A stretch of 64,000 nucleotides of DNA from Roseiarcus fermentans (GCF_003315135.1 NZ_QNRK01000014.1:94950-158949), one strand, 5' to 3'; positions 25,594 to 34,970 are shown, counted from the first letter of the stretch. Numbers and translations are program-made. The notes: generated by a model not told the origin, from the sequence alone.

Positions 25594-26850
25594 TTGACCA
25601 CGGACCTGCCTGAACGCTTCCCGATCGACGCGGACAAGCTCGACCGGTTGGCCGAGATCGCCGTCAAGGTGGGCCTGCGCCTCGAGCCGGGACAGGACCT
25701 GTTCCTGACCGCTCCGATCGCGGCGCTGCCGCTCGCGCGAAAGATCGCCGAGGCGGCGTACAAGGCCGGGGCGGGACTGGTGACGCCGATCTTCTCCGAC
25801 GAGGCGATGACGCTGGCGCGGTTCCGCTATGGCTCGGACGCGAGTTTCGACCGCGCGCCGGGCTGGCTGTACGAGGGCGTGGGCAAGGCGTTCGCCGCCA
25901 ACGCCGCGCGCCTCGCCATCGTCGGCGAGGATCCGATGCTGCTGGCGGAGGCCGATCCGGCAAAGACCTCGCGCGCCAATCGGGCGAACGCGATCGCCTA
26001 CAAGCCGGCGCTGGAGAAGATCGCCGGATTCGACATCAACTGGACCATCGTCGCCTTTCCCACGCTGTCGTGGGCGCGGCGGGTCTTTCCGGGGGAACCG
26101 GACGACGTCGCGGTGGGAAAGCTCGCGGACGCGATCTTCTCCGCCTCACGGGTCGACGGCGACGACGCCGTCTCGGCTTGGCGCGCGCACAATCTCGCGC
26201 TTGCGCAGAAGACGCAGTGGCTGAACGCGCGGCGCTTTCACGCGCTGCACTATTCGGGACCCGGGACCGACCTCACCATCGGACTGGCCGACGGGCACGC
26301 GTGGCATGGCGGCGCAGCGGCGGCGAAGAACGGCGTCACGTTCAACCCGAACATTCCGACCGAGGAGGTTTTCACCACGCCGCACGCCCTGCGCGCCGAA
26401 GGCCGGGTGGCGAGCACCAAGCCGCTCTCCCACCAGGGCACGTTGATCGAGGGCATCGAAGTCCGATTCGAGGCGGGCCGCATCGTCGAGGCGCGCGCGA
26501 CCCGCGGCGCGGACGTGCTGAGGACGACGCTCGACACCGACGAGGGCGCGCGCCGGCTCGGCGAGGTCGCGCTGGTGCCGCATTCGTCGCCGATTTCGAG
26601 CAGCGGCCTCATGTTCTACAACACGCTGTTCGACGAGAACGCCGCGAGCCACGTGGCGATCGGGCAGTGCTATTCGACCTGCTTCGTCGGCGGCGACCGG
26701 CTCGGGCCCGACGAGATCGCCGCCCGGGGCGGCAACGCCAGCCTGATCCACATCGACTGGATGATCGGCTCCGGGTCGATCGACATCGACGGCCTCGACG
26801 CAGGCGGCGCGCGCACGCCGGTGATGCGCGGCGGCGAATGGGCCGTATAG
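25594..26850 (+). CDS. M29-family (thermophilic) metalloaminopeptidase
   Basis: 418 residues from a TTG start that follows GGAGATTGA; no in-frame ATG fits the family length. Two-metal M29 aminopeptidases (aminopeptidase T/AmpS type) remove N-terminal residues. Metal-site regions are recognisable: NPNIPTEEVFTTPH, EVALVPHSSPIS, NTLFDENAASHVAIG and NASLIHIDWMIGSG. Cytosolic. First of three close same-strand genes, although gaps are large enough for separate promoters. Confidence 0.85.
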   Translation: MTTDLPERFPIDADKLDRLAEIAVKVGLRLEPGQDLFLTAPIAALPLARKIAEAAYKAGAGLVTPIFSDEAMTLARFRYGSDASFDRAPGWLYEGVGKAFAANAARLAIVGEDPMLLAEADPAKTSRANRANAIAYKPALEKIAGFDINWTIVAFPTLSWARRVFPGEPDDVAVGKLADAIFSASRVDGDDAVSAWRAHNLALAQKTQWLNARRFHALHYSGPGTDLTIGLADGHAWHGGAAAAKNGVTFNPNIPTEEVFTTPHALRAEGRVASTKPLSHQGTLIEGIEVRFEAGRIVEARATRGADVLRTTLDTDEGARRLGEVALVPHSSPISSSGLMFYNTLFDENAASHVAIGQCYSTCFVGGDRLGPDEIAARGGNASLIHIDWMIGSGSIDIDGLDAGGARTPVMRGGEWAV

Positions 26851-26913
26851 GGCTTCGTCGCCGCCGCCGGAATGAGGCTTTTCCTGGCCGCGGCGTCCCC
26901 CTATAGTGCCGGC

Positions 26914-27213
26914 ATGCTGCTCATTGTCGGAACGATCCGCGTCCCTCCCGAAACCATCGCCGCGACGCGCGCGGCCGCCCGGCGCATGATCGAGGCGACG
27001 CGGGCGGAAGACGGCTGCGCCCACTACGCCTTCGCCGAGGACGTGCTCGACCCGGGCCTGATCCAGATCTACGAGCTGTGGCGCGACCAGGCGGCGCTCG
27101 ACGCGCATTTCGCTTCGGCGCACATGGCCGAGTGGCGGGCGGTCCTGGGCGAAATCGGCGTTCTCGACCGCAAGCTGCGCATCCACGAGGTCGGCGAGGG
27201 GCGTCCGCTCTGA
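26914..27213 (+). CDS. antibiotic biosynthesis monooxygenase (ABM) domain protein
   Basis: 99 residues forming one ferredoxin-like ABM fold: MLLIVGTIRVPP, the central EDGCAHYAFAEDVLDPG and IYELWRDQAALDAHFASAHM. Family members act as cofactor-free quinol monooxygenases or heme-degrading enzymes; most are unassigned. Ends ten bases before the ybaK start, so the two probably form an operon. Confidence 0.78.
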   Translation: MLLIVGTIRVPPETIAATRAAARRMIEATRAEDGCAHYAFAEDVLDPGLIQIYELWRDQAALDAHFASAHMAEWRAVLGEIGVLDRKLRIHEVGEGRPL

Positions 27214-27223
27214 GGTCAGAACC

Positions 27224-27697
27224 TTGTCCAAATCGACGCGCGCGACCACGGCGCTGGAGCAGGCCGGAGTAACTTTCACCGTCCACGCCTACGCCTACGA
27301 CCCGGACGCCGACAAGATCGGCATCCAGGCGGCCGAAGCGCTCGGCGTCCAGCCGGACCGGGTGCTGAAAACGCTGATGACGCTCGTGGACGGCAAGCCC
27401 GTCTGCGTCATCGTCCCCTCCGACCGGGAAGTGTCGATGAAGAAGCTCGCCGCGGCCTTCCAGGCGAAGTCTGCGCAGATGATGAAGCCCGCCGACGCCG
27501 AGCGGGCGACCGGCTACAAGGTCGGCGGCATCAGCCCGTTCGGCCAGATGAAGCCGGCGCGGACCGCCATCGAGGAGCAGGCGCTGGCGCACCCGCTGGT
27601 GTTCGTCAACGGCGGCCAGCGCGGCCTGCAGGTGCGGCTGAACCCGCGCGAGGCGGCTGACATGCTGAAAGCCGTCGTTGCGCCGCTGGTCGCGTGA
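27224..27697 (+). CDS. ybaK: Cys-tRNA(Pro) deacylase YbaK
   Basis: 157 residues. Removes cysteine wrongly attached to tRNA-Pro. Shows the YbaK signatures: HAYAYDPDADKIGIQAAEAL, RVLKTLMTLVDG with the catalytic lysine, and KVGGISPFGQMK. Start codon is TTG at 27224. A second YbaK-fold protein is encoded at 31094. Confidence 0.88.
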   Translation: MSKSTRATTALEQAGVTFTVHAYAYDPDADKIGIQAAEALGVQPDRVLKTLMTLVDGKPVCVIVPSDREVSMKKLAAAFQAKSAQMMKPADAERATGYKVGGISPFGQMKPARTAIEEQALAHPLVFVNGGQRGLQVRLNPREAADMLKAVVAPLVA

Positions 27698-27754
27698 CGC
27701 GCCGCGAGCGTGTTCCGAGACCCGCGGACTCACGGGGCGATCGGGGCCGGGCCG

Positions 27755-28753
27755 CTAGCCTTTCGGCGAGCGTTCCGTCGTCACCTTGAGCTTCTGGGCG
27801 CCTGTGTACCCGTAAACGTCGTGCAGGATCGTCAGCATGTCCCGGGCGATCGTCGCGTCGTCGGCGGAGTCGAGCGGGTACGACTTCCAGTAGTTGGGCG
27901 CGCGCCCCGGGTCGGCGAAACCGGCTGCGTGCAGGCGCGCCACGCGATCCGCCGTCAGCATGGCGGACAGCGCCGGCCAACTGTCGGCGGACTGGGCCTC
28001 GCAATAGATCGAGGGCGGCTTGGTCTCCGGCGCGCACTGGACGTAGCCGATGTCGGCGTCGAAGATGACGTAGATCTCGCGATCGAGATTGACCCTGAGC
28101 CTCTGAATTTCCCCCGTCACCCTGGCGCCGTAGATGTCGATGAGATCCTGCACGGAGCCGGTGGGCGGATGCAGCGTCGTGTCGGCCGGCGGCGCATAGG
28201 CGCAGGCGCGGATCGCCTGCGCGGGAAAAGCCGGCGGGTCGGCGATTGCCCCGGCGAGGTTCTGGGTTTGGCCATTGCGCGGTGGGCACGGCCGGCGGGC
28301 GATCCAGTCGCTTCGCACGTCGAGATGGGCAACGTCGGCGTCGTAGCCTTCGGCCAGAGCCTGAACGATCGCCGCGGCGACGTCGGCGTTCGGCGCGCCT
28401 GCCGGAAAGACCCGGAGGTAGTTTCCGAAGCTCGGGTCGAGACGCCAGCCGAGCGCGGCGAGGCGATCGATCTTCGTGGGGGTCAGGACATGGGCGAGCG
28501 AAGGCTGCAGCAGCGCCCCGCCCGCCTCGCAGCGTGTCGTCGCATCGTCGAGGCGGCGACACTGGATGTACTTGTTGCCGTCGAAGGCGGTGACGAGACC
28601 ATCCTGATCGGGGCGCTGCAGGGTCGCCACATTGGCGAGCGCCGCCTGAACGCGCGCTGCGGTCGACGGCGAATCTTCCGCTCTGCACACCGTCGCGCCG
28701 AGCAGGAACGCGATCGCAAACGCGCCCGTCCGGGTCGCGCGGGCCCGAGTCAT
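27755..28753 (-). CDS. exported protein with two YbjN/TY-Chap-like domains
   Basis: 332 residues. Signal peptide ends near VCRA-ED. Two homologous halves follow: KYIQCRR...RCEAGGALLQPSLAHVLTPTKIDRLAALGW and YVQCAPE...YCEAQSADSWPALSAMLTADRVARLHAAGF, each ending in a helix with a D...VYG/EGYDA pattern. This fits the TY-Chap (YbjN-like) class of peptide-binding folds, here apparently exported and with paired cysteines in each half. The role is unknown. Start chosen at the ATG at 28753, which gives a clean signal peptide. The gap 28754-29046 holds no recognised gene. Confidence 0.6.
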   Translation of the reverse strand: MTRARATRTGAFAIAFLLGATVCRAEDSPSTAARVQAALANVATLQRPDQDGLVTAFDGNKYIQCRRLDDATTRCEAGGALLQPSLAHVLTPTKIDRLAALGWRLDPSFGNYLRVFPAGAPNADVAAAIVQALAEGYDADVAHLDVRSDWIARRPCPPRNGQTQNLAGAIADPPAFPAQAIRACAYAPPADTTLHPPTGSVQDLIDIYGARVTGEIQRLRVNLDREIYVIFDADIGYVQCAPETKPPSIYCEAQSADSWPALSAMLTADRVARLHAAGFADPGRAPNYWKSYPLDSADDATIARDMLTILHDVYGYTGAQKLKVTTERSPKG

Positions 28754-29046
28754 CACAATTTGCCCCGCCCCATGAATATGATCCAAGCAAACAACAGGAC
28801 GGATACGATGTCAATTCCACATCGGTCGCAAGCGAGAGGGAAGCTCGTCGGTCCACGGACGCGGCCATGACCGAGTCGAAACCCGGCGAGGACGGCCGCG
28901 CGCCGAGCCGGGCGCGATCGACGTTCCCCGGCTCGGTCGGATCAGGGCCGCGCGGCCAACGGTCGACGAACGCGCGGAGCGGATCGAGCGGGGCTCGTGG
29001 CGCGGAAATCATTGCGGGTCCGTGGCGCGCGCCCGCGTCCCGCGCC

Positions 29047-29610
29047 TCAGAAGGCGAACGCGCGCTGTGTCGGTTCGGGCGGCCCGAGGTCGATTCGCTC
29101 CAGGCGCAGCATGCGCGCCTTGGTTTCCGCCCCGCCCGGCGCCGAAAACCCGCCGAGCCTGCCGCCCGCCGCCAGCACCCGGTGGCAGGGAATGAGGAGC
29201 GGCGTCGGGTTGGTCGCCATCGCCCGCCCGACGTCGCGCGCGGCCTCGCGCGGGCCGCCGACCTCGGCCGCCAGCGCGCCGTAGGTGGTCGTGCAACCCC
29301 AGCCGACCCGGCGAAGGGCCTGATAGACCTGAGCGAAGAACGGCTCCCGGTCGCCGAGGTCGAGGGGGACGTCGACAAAGTCCGTCGCCTCGCCGGCGAA
29401 GTAGCGCCGTGTCCGTTCCACCGCCTCGGCGATTGCAGGCGGCGGCGCGCCCGCGCCGAGGGCGGGCGATCGCCGCTTCAGGCCTCGCTCCGCCGCGATC
29501 GCCGTGGGCGCCGGAAGCGCGAACCGGGTCACGCCGACCTCGCTCCAGGCGATGGCGCACCAGCCGAACGGCGTCTCGAAAACCGCGGACAGTTCGTCTG
29601 TTCGATCCAT
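29047..29610 (-). CDS. ogt: methylated-DNA-protein cysteine methyltransferase
   Basis: 187 residues. Repairs O6-alkylguanine by moving the alkyl group to its own cysteine. The acceptor is C142 in LLIPCHRVLAAGG, with the helix-turn-helix GWGCTTTYGALA before it and GGFSAPGGAETKARML after it. No Ada N-terminal domain, so Ogt-type. Single gene. Confidence 0.9.
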   Translation of the reverse strand: MDRTDELSAVFETPFGWCAIAWSEVGVTRFALPAPTAIAAERGLKRRSPALGAGAPPPAIAEAVERTRRYFAGEATDFVDVPLDLGDREPFFAQVYQALRRVGWGCTTTYGALAAEVGGPREAARDVGRAMATNPTPLLIPCHRVLAAGGRLGGFSAPGGAETKARMLRLERIDLGPPEPTQRAFAF

Positions 29611-29962
29611 GGCCTGCAGTCCTCGTCGCGCGCCTCGAAGCGAGCATGCGCCAGTCGGCCGGAACGGCAACCCGTTTCCTGCGACGTGCCGATTGTCGCG
29701 TCAAGAGAAACAATGCGGCGCTGTCGGCTGGGCTTGTTTCGCAGGATGAGCGGTCTAAATGAGAAGGCGGAGATTGGGCGGGGGTCAACGGCGCTTCACA
29801 ATCGGATGTTAGGACGTCAGGCGACGCCCGGAACGCGGCGTTTTCAACATCCCGTGACGCCAAAGGTTGAAGTTCGCCCTCGAAAACCTATCTTTACGTC
29901 CCGGGGGGCGCCGGCAAAGTGCGCGGCCGCCTCGACAAAAAGCCAAAAAAACGGAGACCACC

Positions 29963-30157
29963 ATGCGCCATACGCAAAATCTGCGCGGGGAGCGGTCGGT
30001 TTCGCCGCTCTTCGTGAATGACCTCTGCGCCCAGATGATTCCGCTGAACCGCTACGGGCCGACCGGCCTCGGCGCGGGGATCGCGTCGGCCTTGCGCGCC
30101 CTGACGGGCGTCGCGCGCCCGACCATCTGCGCCGCCGCCGGCTGCGACCGCCGCTGA
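29963..30157 (+). CDS. small hypothetical protein
   Basis: 64 residues starting MRHTQNLRGERSVSPLF, with CGGAGA nine bases ahead and a hairpin right after the stop. The C-terminus has two cysteines (CAAAGCDRR). No family recognised. Good translation signals make it more likely than a chance frame. Confidence 0.4.
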   Translation: MRHTQNLRGERSVSPLFVNDLCAQMIPLNRYGPTGLGAGIASALRALTGVARPTICAAAGCDRR

Positions 30158-30165
30158 GCGCGACC

Positions 30166-30183
30166 GCGGGCCTGTCGGCCCGC
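30166..30183 (+). terminator. hairpin terminator
   Basis: GCGGGCC-TGTC-GGCCCGC perfect hairpin followed by CGGTTTG, eight bases after the stop of the small gene at 29963. Confidence 0.55.
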
Positions 30184-30262
30184 CGGTTTGCGCCTCGGGG
30201 CGGCGCGAGCCATCCTTCCCATGCGTTCCGACGAGTGGGGATGAGCCGGGCGCGAGCGCCCG

Positions 30263-31066
30263 TCAGGCGAGCCTCTCGATCAGCGCCGTCGCCGCCAGGG
30301 GATTGCGCGCCTTGAAGCCCGAAATGACATAAAGGAAGACTTCGCGCCCGGGCGCCTCCGCAGGAGGGCGAAGGGTTGCGAGGTCGTCGGGTGTCTCTCC
30401 GCCAGCCCAGGTCCGGGCGCGCGTCGCCCAGGCGTCCAGCGCCTGATCCGAATAGCCTCGCGGCGCGTCCTCGGTCGTTCCCATGATCCGCGCGTAAACG
30501 AACGGCGCCGTCGGGTCGGCGATCAGCGGGAAGTCGCTGTCGCCGGCGATCACCACGGCGACGCCGTGCGCCCGCGCCAGATCGACGAATTCGGGCGTCC
30601 GAAAGCTGTCGTTGCGGACCTCGACCGCATGGCGGATCGCGACGCCGTCATGGGACCTGGGCAAGAGCGCGAGGAAGGCCGCGAAATCGACGGGATCGAA
30701 GGTCTTGGTCCTGGCGAACTGCCAGTTGATCGGCCCGAGCTTGGCCCCGAGCTCGGTCGGGCCGGTCTCGAAGAACCGCTCCACCGACGGGCCGGCCTCG
30801 GCGAGGACGCGCCGGTTGGTGACGTAGCGTGATCCCTTGACCGAGAACACGAAGCCGTCCGGCGCGGCGTCGCGCCAGCCCCGAAAGATCTCCGGCTTCT
30901 TGCCGCCGTAATAGGTGCTGTCGATCTCGATCGAGGTGAGCGCGCGGCTGGCGTGCTCGAGCTGGCGGGCGCGCGGCAGGCCCTTCGGGTAGAAGGTCTC
31001 GCCCCAGGCGTCGTAATTCCAACCGCCAACGCCGATGCGGATGCGCCCCGGCTCGCTCTTGCGCAT
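30263..31066 (-). CDS. DUF72 (YecE-like) protein
   Basis: 267 residues of the DUF72 TIM-barrel family: IRIGVGGWNYDAWGETFYP, SIEIDSTYYGGKKPEIFRGW, VFSVKGSRYVTN, LGPINWQFA and VYARIMGTTEDAPRGY. Biochemical role unproven. Starts 27 bases after the stop of the YbaK-fold gene, so probably one operon. Confidence 0.85.
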   Translation of the reverse strand: MRKSEPGRIRIGVGGWNYDAWGETFYPKGLPRARQLEHASRALTSIEIDSTYYGGKKPEIFRGWRDAAPDGFVFSVKGSRYVTNRRVLAEAGPSVERFFETGPTELGAKLGPINWQFARTKTFDPVDFAAFLALLPRSHDGVAIRHAVEVRNDSFRTPEFVDLARAHGVAVVIAGDSDFPLIADPTAPFVYARIMGTTEDAPRGYSDQALDAWATRARTWAGGETPDDLATLRPPAEAPGREVFLYVISGFKARNPLAATALIERLA

Positions 31067-31093
31067 GAGGAGGCCTCTCCCATATGGCCGCTA

Positions 31094-31564
31094 TCAGCGC
31101 GCGATCGCGGCGATTGTTCCCCCGGTCAGGGCGACGAGTTCGGCCGGCGTCAGGCGGAAGACGGCGTTCGGCGTGCCCGCCGCGGCCCAGATCGTCTCGA
31201 AACCCATCAGGGTCTCGTCGATCAGCACGACCGGCTTCGTCGCGTGCGCCACCGGCGGCACGCCGCCGATGGCGAAGCCGGTCGCCTCGCGCACGAAGTC
31301 GGCGTCGGCGCGCGCGATCGGCTCGCCGAGAATGACGGCCGCCTTCTTCTCGTCGACCCGGTTGGCGCCCGAGGCGATCACCAGCACGCTGCGGCCGCTT
31401 GCGCTTCTGAACACCAGCGACTTGGCGATCTCGGCTGCCGTGCAGCCGATCGCCCGCGCGGCCTCCTCGGCGGTGCGCGTGCCGGCGTCGAACTCGAGCG
31501 CCGCGAACCGCGGCCCGAGCGCGGCCTGGACCCTTAACGCCGAGGGGGCGGAGGCGGGTTTCAT
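31094..31564 (-). CDS. YbaK/ProX-fold aminoacyl-tRNA editing protein
   Basis: 156 residues. INS-like editing fold: TAAEIAKSLVFRSASGRSVL with the conserved lysine, ASGANRVDEKKAA, EATGFAIGGVPPVAH and VLIDETLMGFETIWAAAG. This is the stand-alone ProX/YeaK-like group that hydrolyses mischarged tRNA. Likely operon with the DUF72 gene. Upstream bases to 31811 hold no convincing gene, although a short frame ends by overlapping this start codon. Confidence 0.83.
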   Translation of the reverse strand: MKPASAPSALRVQAALGPRFAALEFDAGTRTAEEAARAIGCTAAEIAKSLVFRSASGRSVLVIASGANRVDEKKAAVILGEPIARADADFVREATGFAIGGVPPVAHATKPVVLIDETLMGFETIWAAAGTPNAVFRLTPAELVALTGGTIAAIAR

Positions 31565-31811
31565 GAGTTCCGGAAGGGGTTGACGCCCCATTCGCCGACT
31601 TGCATGACTGCCTCGGTGGTTATTCTGCCTAGCCGGAATTTTATCCCGGCGTCTACTCTCGTCAACCCGTTCAGGTCGAACGGCGACGCTGTCGTTTCCT
31701 GCGACCGCCGCGTCGGCGATCGTCGCGCCGCTTGCGCCCGGGCCGCATTTTTCCTCCTGTCACACAATCCCGCTAAGCTGCCGGTTTACGATCGGGGCGG
31801 ACGAGGGGGCC

Positions 31812-32298
31812 ATGGACCAGGCGTCGCCGGGCGCGAAGACGCGCGTCCGCGTCCGCTTCCACGACATATCGACGATCGCGCAGCGATATGACCGCGTCGC
31901 GCTCGTACTCCAGGGCGGCGGGGCGCTCGGGGCCTATCAGGCGGGCGTCTTCGAGGCGCTGAGCGAGGCCAACTGCCCGCTGAACTGGATTTCCGGCGTG
32001 TCGATCGGCGCGCTGAACGCCGCGCTGATCACCGGCAATCCGCCCGAAAGGCGCCTGCCGGCGCTCGAAGCGTTCTGGACGACCGTCTCGGCGCGCAAGA
32101 TCTGGCCGCGGACGCCGGAGGGCGACTTCTATCGCGACCTGCACAACCAGGCGAGCGCGGCCATGACCACCCTGCTCGGCCAGGCAGTCGGGATACGACG
32201 ACACCGTGCGCACGCTGCGCCACCCCGAGTGGCTCCGGCGCTCCTCGATCCATCACGGCGTCGCGGTGCACGATCTCCATCGCGAGGACCCGGACTAG
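31812..32298 (+). pseudogene. patatin-like phospholipase with internal deletion
   Basis: The N-terminus is a patatin domain: LVLQGGGALGAYQAGVFEAL with the oxyanion hole and GVSIGALNAALITGN with the nucleophile serine. After MTTLLGQ the frame is lost near 32185. A second frame gives GYDDTVRTLRHPEWL then HHGVAVHDLHREDPD and a stop at 32298, which is the usual C-terminal end of DUF3734-type patatins. The middle, some 240 residues including the catalytic Asp, is missing. Almost certainly inactive. Confidence 0.75.
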
Positions 32299-32397
32299 CG
32301 GCGCTCGGGCTCTGTCGCACCCTCGTCACATGTGTCATTGAATGCTTTCGCCGAATTGCCGCAAAGAGCCGGTTCGGCGGCGACGAGGGACAGCACG

Positions 32398-33345
32398 ATG
32401 AGCGGGACCAACGACAACGGCCGCGACACGATCCGCGAACGGATGAACGAGGAAATCCAGGACAACCTCGACGAGGACTTCGAGCTCGAACTCGAGGACA
32501 GCGATCTTGCCGACCTGCTCCAGGAAGGCAAGGAGCATCCCGGCGCCTTCCCGCGAAAGCTCTATTTCACCGAGTTGCTGCGCCTCCAGCGCGAGCTGAT
32601 CAAGTTCCAGGACTACGTCCAGGCCAACAAGCTCAAGGTCGTCGTCCTGTTCGAGGGTCGCGACGCGGCCGGCAAGGGCGGCGTGATCAAGCGCATCACC
32701 CAGCGCCTCAATCCGCGCGTCGTGCGCACGGTCGCCCTGCCGGCGCCGGGCGAGCGCGAGCGCTCGCAATGGTATTTCCAGCGCTACGTGCCCCATCTGC
32801 CGGCCGGCGGCGAGATCGTGCTGTTCGACCGCTCCTGGTACAACCGCGCCGGCGTCGAGCGGGTGATGGGCTTCTGCACCGACGAGCAGTACGAGGACTT
32901 CTTCCGCTCCGTGCCGGAGTTCGAGAAGCTTCTGGTGCGGTCGGGCATCGTGCTGGTCAAGTACTGGTTCTCGATCACCGACGAGGAGCAGAACCTGCGC
33001 TTCCAGATGCGCATCAACGACCCGCTCAAACAGTGGAAGCTGTCGCCGATGGACCTCGAATCCCGCCGCCGCTGGGAGGACTACACCAAGGCGAAGGAGA
33101 TCATGTTCGAGCGCACCCACATCCCGGAGGCGCCGTGGCACGTGATCGAGGCGATCGAGAAGAAGCGCGCCCGGCTCAACTGCATCGCGCACCTGCTCAC
33201 CACCATACCTTACCAGGAAGTGCCGCACGAGAAGCCGGTCCTGCCGCCCCGCGTCCATCACCCGGACTATCACCGCGAGCAGATTCCGCCGGAAATGTAC
33301 GTGCCGGACATCTACGCCGACATCGTCCCGCCGCCGGAGCGGTGA
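32398..33345 (+). CDS. ppk2: polyphosphate kinase 2 (PPK2 family)
   Basis: 315 residues. Transfers phosphate between polyphosphate and nucleotides. Walker A GRDAAGKGGVIKR (K93), lid region RVVRTVALPAPGERERSQWY and Walker B VLFDRSWYNRAGVERVMGF. Acidic N-terminal extension of about 50 residues (LDEDFELELEDSDLADLL) as in class I PPK2. Start ATG at 32398; a readthrough frame from the broken patatin is ignored. Confidence 0.92.
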   Translation: MSGTNDNGRDTIRERMNEEIQDNLDEDFELELEDSDLADLLQEGKEHPGAFPRKLYFTELLRLQRELIKFQDYVQANKLKVVVLFEGRDAAGKGGVIKRITQRLNPRVVRTVALPAPGERERSQWYFQRYVPHLPAGGEIVLFDRSWYNRAGVERVMGFCTDEQYEDFFRSVPEFEKLLVRSGIVLVKYWFSITDEEQNLRFQMRINDPLKQWKLSPMDLESRRRWEDYTKAKEIMFERTHIPEAPWHVIEAIEKKRARLNCIAHLLTTIPYQEVPHEKPVLPPRVHHPDYHREQIPPEMYVPDIYADIVPPPER

Positions 33346-33501
33346 CGCGGCGCGCCGGAACGCGCACCCTCACGGTCGTCACGTCGGGCGTGGGCGCTGC
33401 GGTCTGAGCGCCCATCACGGCTTCGCGAGACCCTTGTCCGGGCAATGTCCGGCGGCGCGCGAACGTGCTACGGCCTCGTCGAGACCCGCCCGGACCCCCC
33501 G

Positions 33502-34188
33502 ATGATCCCCTGGATTGAACTCGACCGCACGCCTCTGCCGCACGGCGGCGACCTCCGGCTGATGCGCAGGGGACGCGAGTTCGTCATCAAGGTCGGCGTC
33601 GCGGAACTGATGACCTCGCGGCTCAGCGCCTCGGAGGAGGCGCTGGCGACGCTGGCGGCGGAGCGGCTCGGCCGCCGCGAGAGGCCGAGAATTCTGATCG
33701 GCGGCCTCGGCATGGGCTTCACCCTGCGCGCGGCGATCCCGGCCTTCGGCGCCGGGGCGCAGATCATCGTCGCCGAACTCGTTCCCGCCGTCGTGCGCTG
33801 GGCGAGGGGGCCGATGGCGGACATGTTCGGCGATTCGCTCGACGCGCCGGGCGTGGCGATCGTCGAGGCCGACGTCGCCGCGCTGATCCGCGCCGGCAAA
33901 TCGCGCTACGACGCGATCCTGCTCGACGTCGACAACGGCCCGGAAGGCATGACGCAGGCGGCGAACGACGGCCTCTATGCGGCGCAGGGGCTGGCGGCGG
34001 CGCGCGCGGCGCTGACGCCCGGCGGCGTGCTCGCCGTCTGGTCGCAAGGCCCGGACGCCCCGTTCATGAAGCGGTTCGAGAAGGCCGGCTTTTCGGTCGA
34101 GGAGAAGCGGGTGCGCGCGGGGGGCGCGCGCGGCGGCTCGCGCCACGTGATCTGGCTCGGGGCGCCGAAGGCGGCCGCGGCGCGATGA
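33502..34188 (+). CDS. spermidine-synthase-like methyltransferase-fold protein
   Basis: 228 residues with a Rossmann fold like spermidine synthase: LIGGLGMGFTLRAAIPAFG nucleotide loop, IIVAELVPAVVRWARGPM and YDAILLDVDNGPEGM. It lacks the N-terminal polyamine-site domain, so it is probably not a polyamine enzyme; it may bind SAM or decarboxylated SAM. Start set at 33502. Confidence 0.75.
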   Translation: MIPWIELDRTPLPHGGDLRLMRRGREFVIKVGVAELMTSRLSASEEALATLAAERLGRRERPRILIGGLGMGFTLRAAIPAFGAGAQIIVAELVPAVVRWARGPMADMFGDSLDAPGVAIVEADVAALIRAGKSRYDAILLDVDNGPEGMTQAANDGLYAAQGLAAARAALTPGGVLAVWSQGPDAPFMKRFEKAGFSVEEKRVRAGGARGGSRHVIWLGAPKAAAAR

Positions 34189-34207
34189 GGGCTTGGGCTA
34201 AGAGAAT

Positions 34208-34645
34208 TTACTTGGGGTTGGCCGCGAAAAAGGTAATCGCTGGTTCCCAGCTCTCGGAGAGGTCCGGCGGACCCACGGATTCCAGATCGAGCCGAATGAA
34301 CGATCCAAGGATGGACTGGAAGGTCTCAGTGTCGCGCGCCCAATGGATGACGTCGTCGAAATCCTTGGCGAGCTTGTGCGTTAGATCAAAGGATGAACGG
34401 CGGTTGATCCCGACAGGGCTGTGCACCTGCACGATCGCGATTTTGTCGCCGCCCACCCAGTTCAAGATGTCCTCAGGAAGGTCGTGTGCATAGTTGCGGC
34501 GGCCATTCCAGACGGCGGTTCGGATCACTTTCCCTGCCGGTGTTACAAGACGGAAGATCCAAGGGGTATCCTCCTGCGCCACGCCCGGTGCGGCGTAAAA
34601 CACCGGCGGCGACTGGCCGCCGAAGGATCGCCGCTTTCTGCTCAC
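34208..34645 (-). CDS. hypothetical protein, C-terminal half of a possibly frameshifted gene
   Basis: 145 residues from GTG at 34645. Sequence includes FYAAPGVAQEDTPWIFRLVT and NWVGGDKIAIVQVHSPVGIN; no family recognised. It overlaps the end of the frame at 34473-34970 by 173 bases in another frame. Base composition is much less GC-rich than the rest of the window, so transfer is likely. It may be an independent gene or the shifted continuation of its upstream neighbour. Confidence 0.5.
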   Translation of the reverse strand: MSRKRRSFGGQSPPVFYAAPGVAQEDTPWIFRLVTPAGKVIRTAVWNGRRNYAHDLPEDILNWVGGDKIAIVQVHSPVGINRRSSFDLTHKLAKDFDDVIHWARDTETFQSILGSFIRLDLESVGPPDLSESWEPAITFFAANPK

Positions 34646-34970
34646 GTATCCGCTGGTGTTGCGCCTCGGTTAGACGGCGGAATTGCTTGCCATTCTCATC
34701 AAAAATCCGAATATATTTCGAGTAGAATTTCTCAGCGGTCCCGGCGTCATAAATATCGGAGTCGAGAAAGGCGAACAGTAAAGCGCTTCCAGTGAAGCTA
34801 CGAAGATGTCGCAGGACAATGTCCCATGCGATATCATGATGAACAACAAGTACGACGTGGAGCGAGCTGCTCGATGTTTCCATCATAATTCGTTCGATTA
34901 CCGCAATTCCGATCGCGCTGAATCCAGTTTCATCGCCGAGGCACGAATCGAACCGACTTGAAACATTCAA
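34473..34970 (-). CDS. hypothetical protein, N-terminal half of a possibly frameshifted gene
   Basis: 165 residues from TTG at 34970, whose TTGA overlaps the stop of the small gene upstream. Contains SSLHVVLVVHHDIAWDIVLR and KYIRIFDENGKQFRRLTEAQ. The last 60 or so residues (RRPVAAGVLRRTGRGAGGYP) look like out-of-frame sequence, whereas the alternative frame there looks genuine, which points to a frameshift near 34640. No family recognised. Same low-GC block as its neighbours. Confidence 0.5.
   Translation of the reverse strand: MNVSSRFDSCLGDETGFSAIGIAVIERIMMETSSSSLHVVLVVHHDIAWDIVLRHLRSFTGSALLFAFLDSDIYDAGTAEKFYSKYIRIFDENGKQFRRLTEAQHQRIREQKAAILRRPVAAGVLRRTGRGAGGYPLDLPSCNTGRESDPNRRLEWPPQLCTRPS

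Noticed and set aside
31561..31767. Small minus-strand frame ending VMQVGEWGVNPFRNS that overlaps the YbaK-fold start
   Set aside because: No recognised family and poor codon bias in its first half; the ATGA overlap could be chance. Too weak to list as a gene.
32299..33407. Continuation of the patatin start frame through the PPK2 gene as one 531-residue protein
   Set aside because: After the deletion point the frame is a shadow of ppk2, which is clearly coded in another frame.
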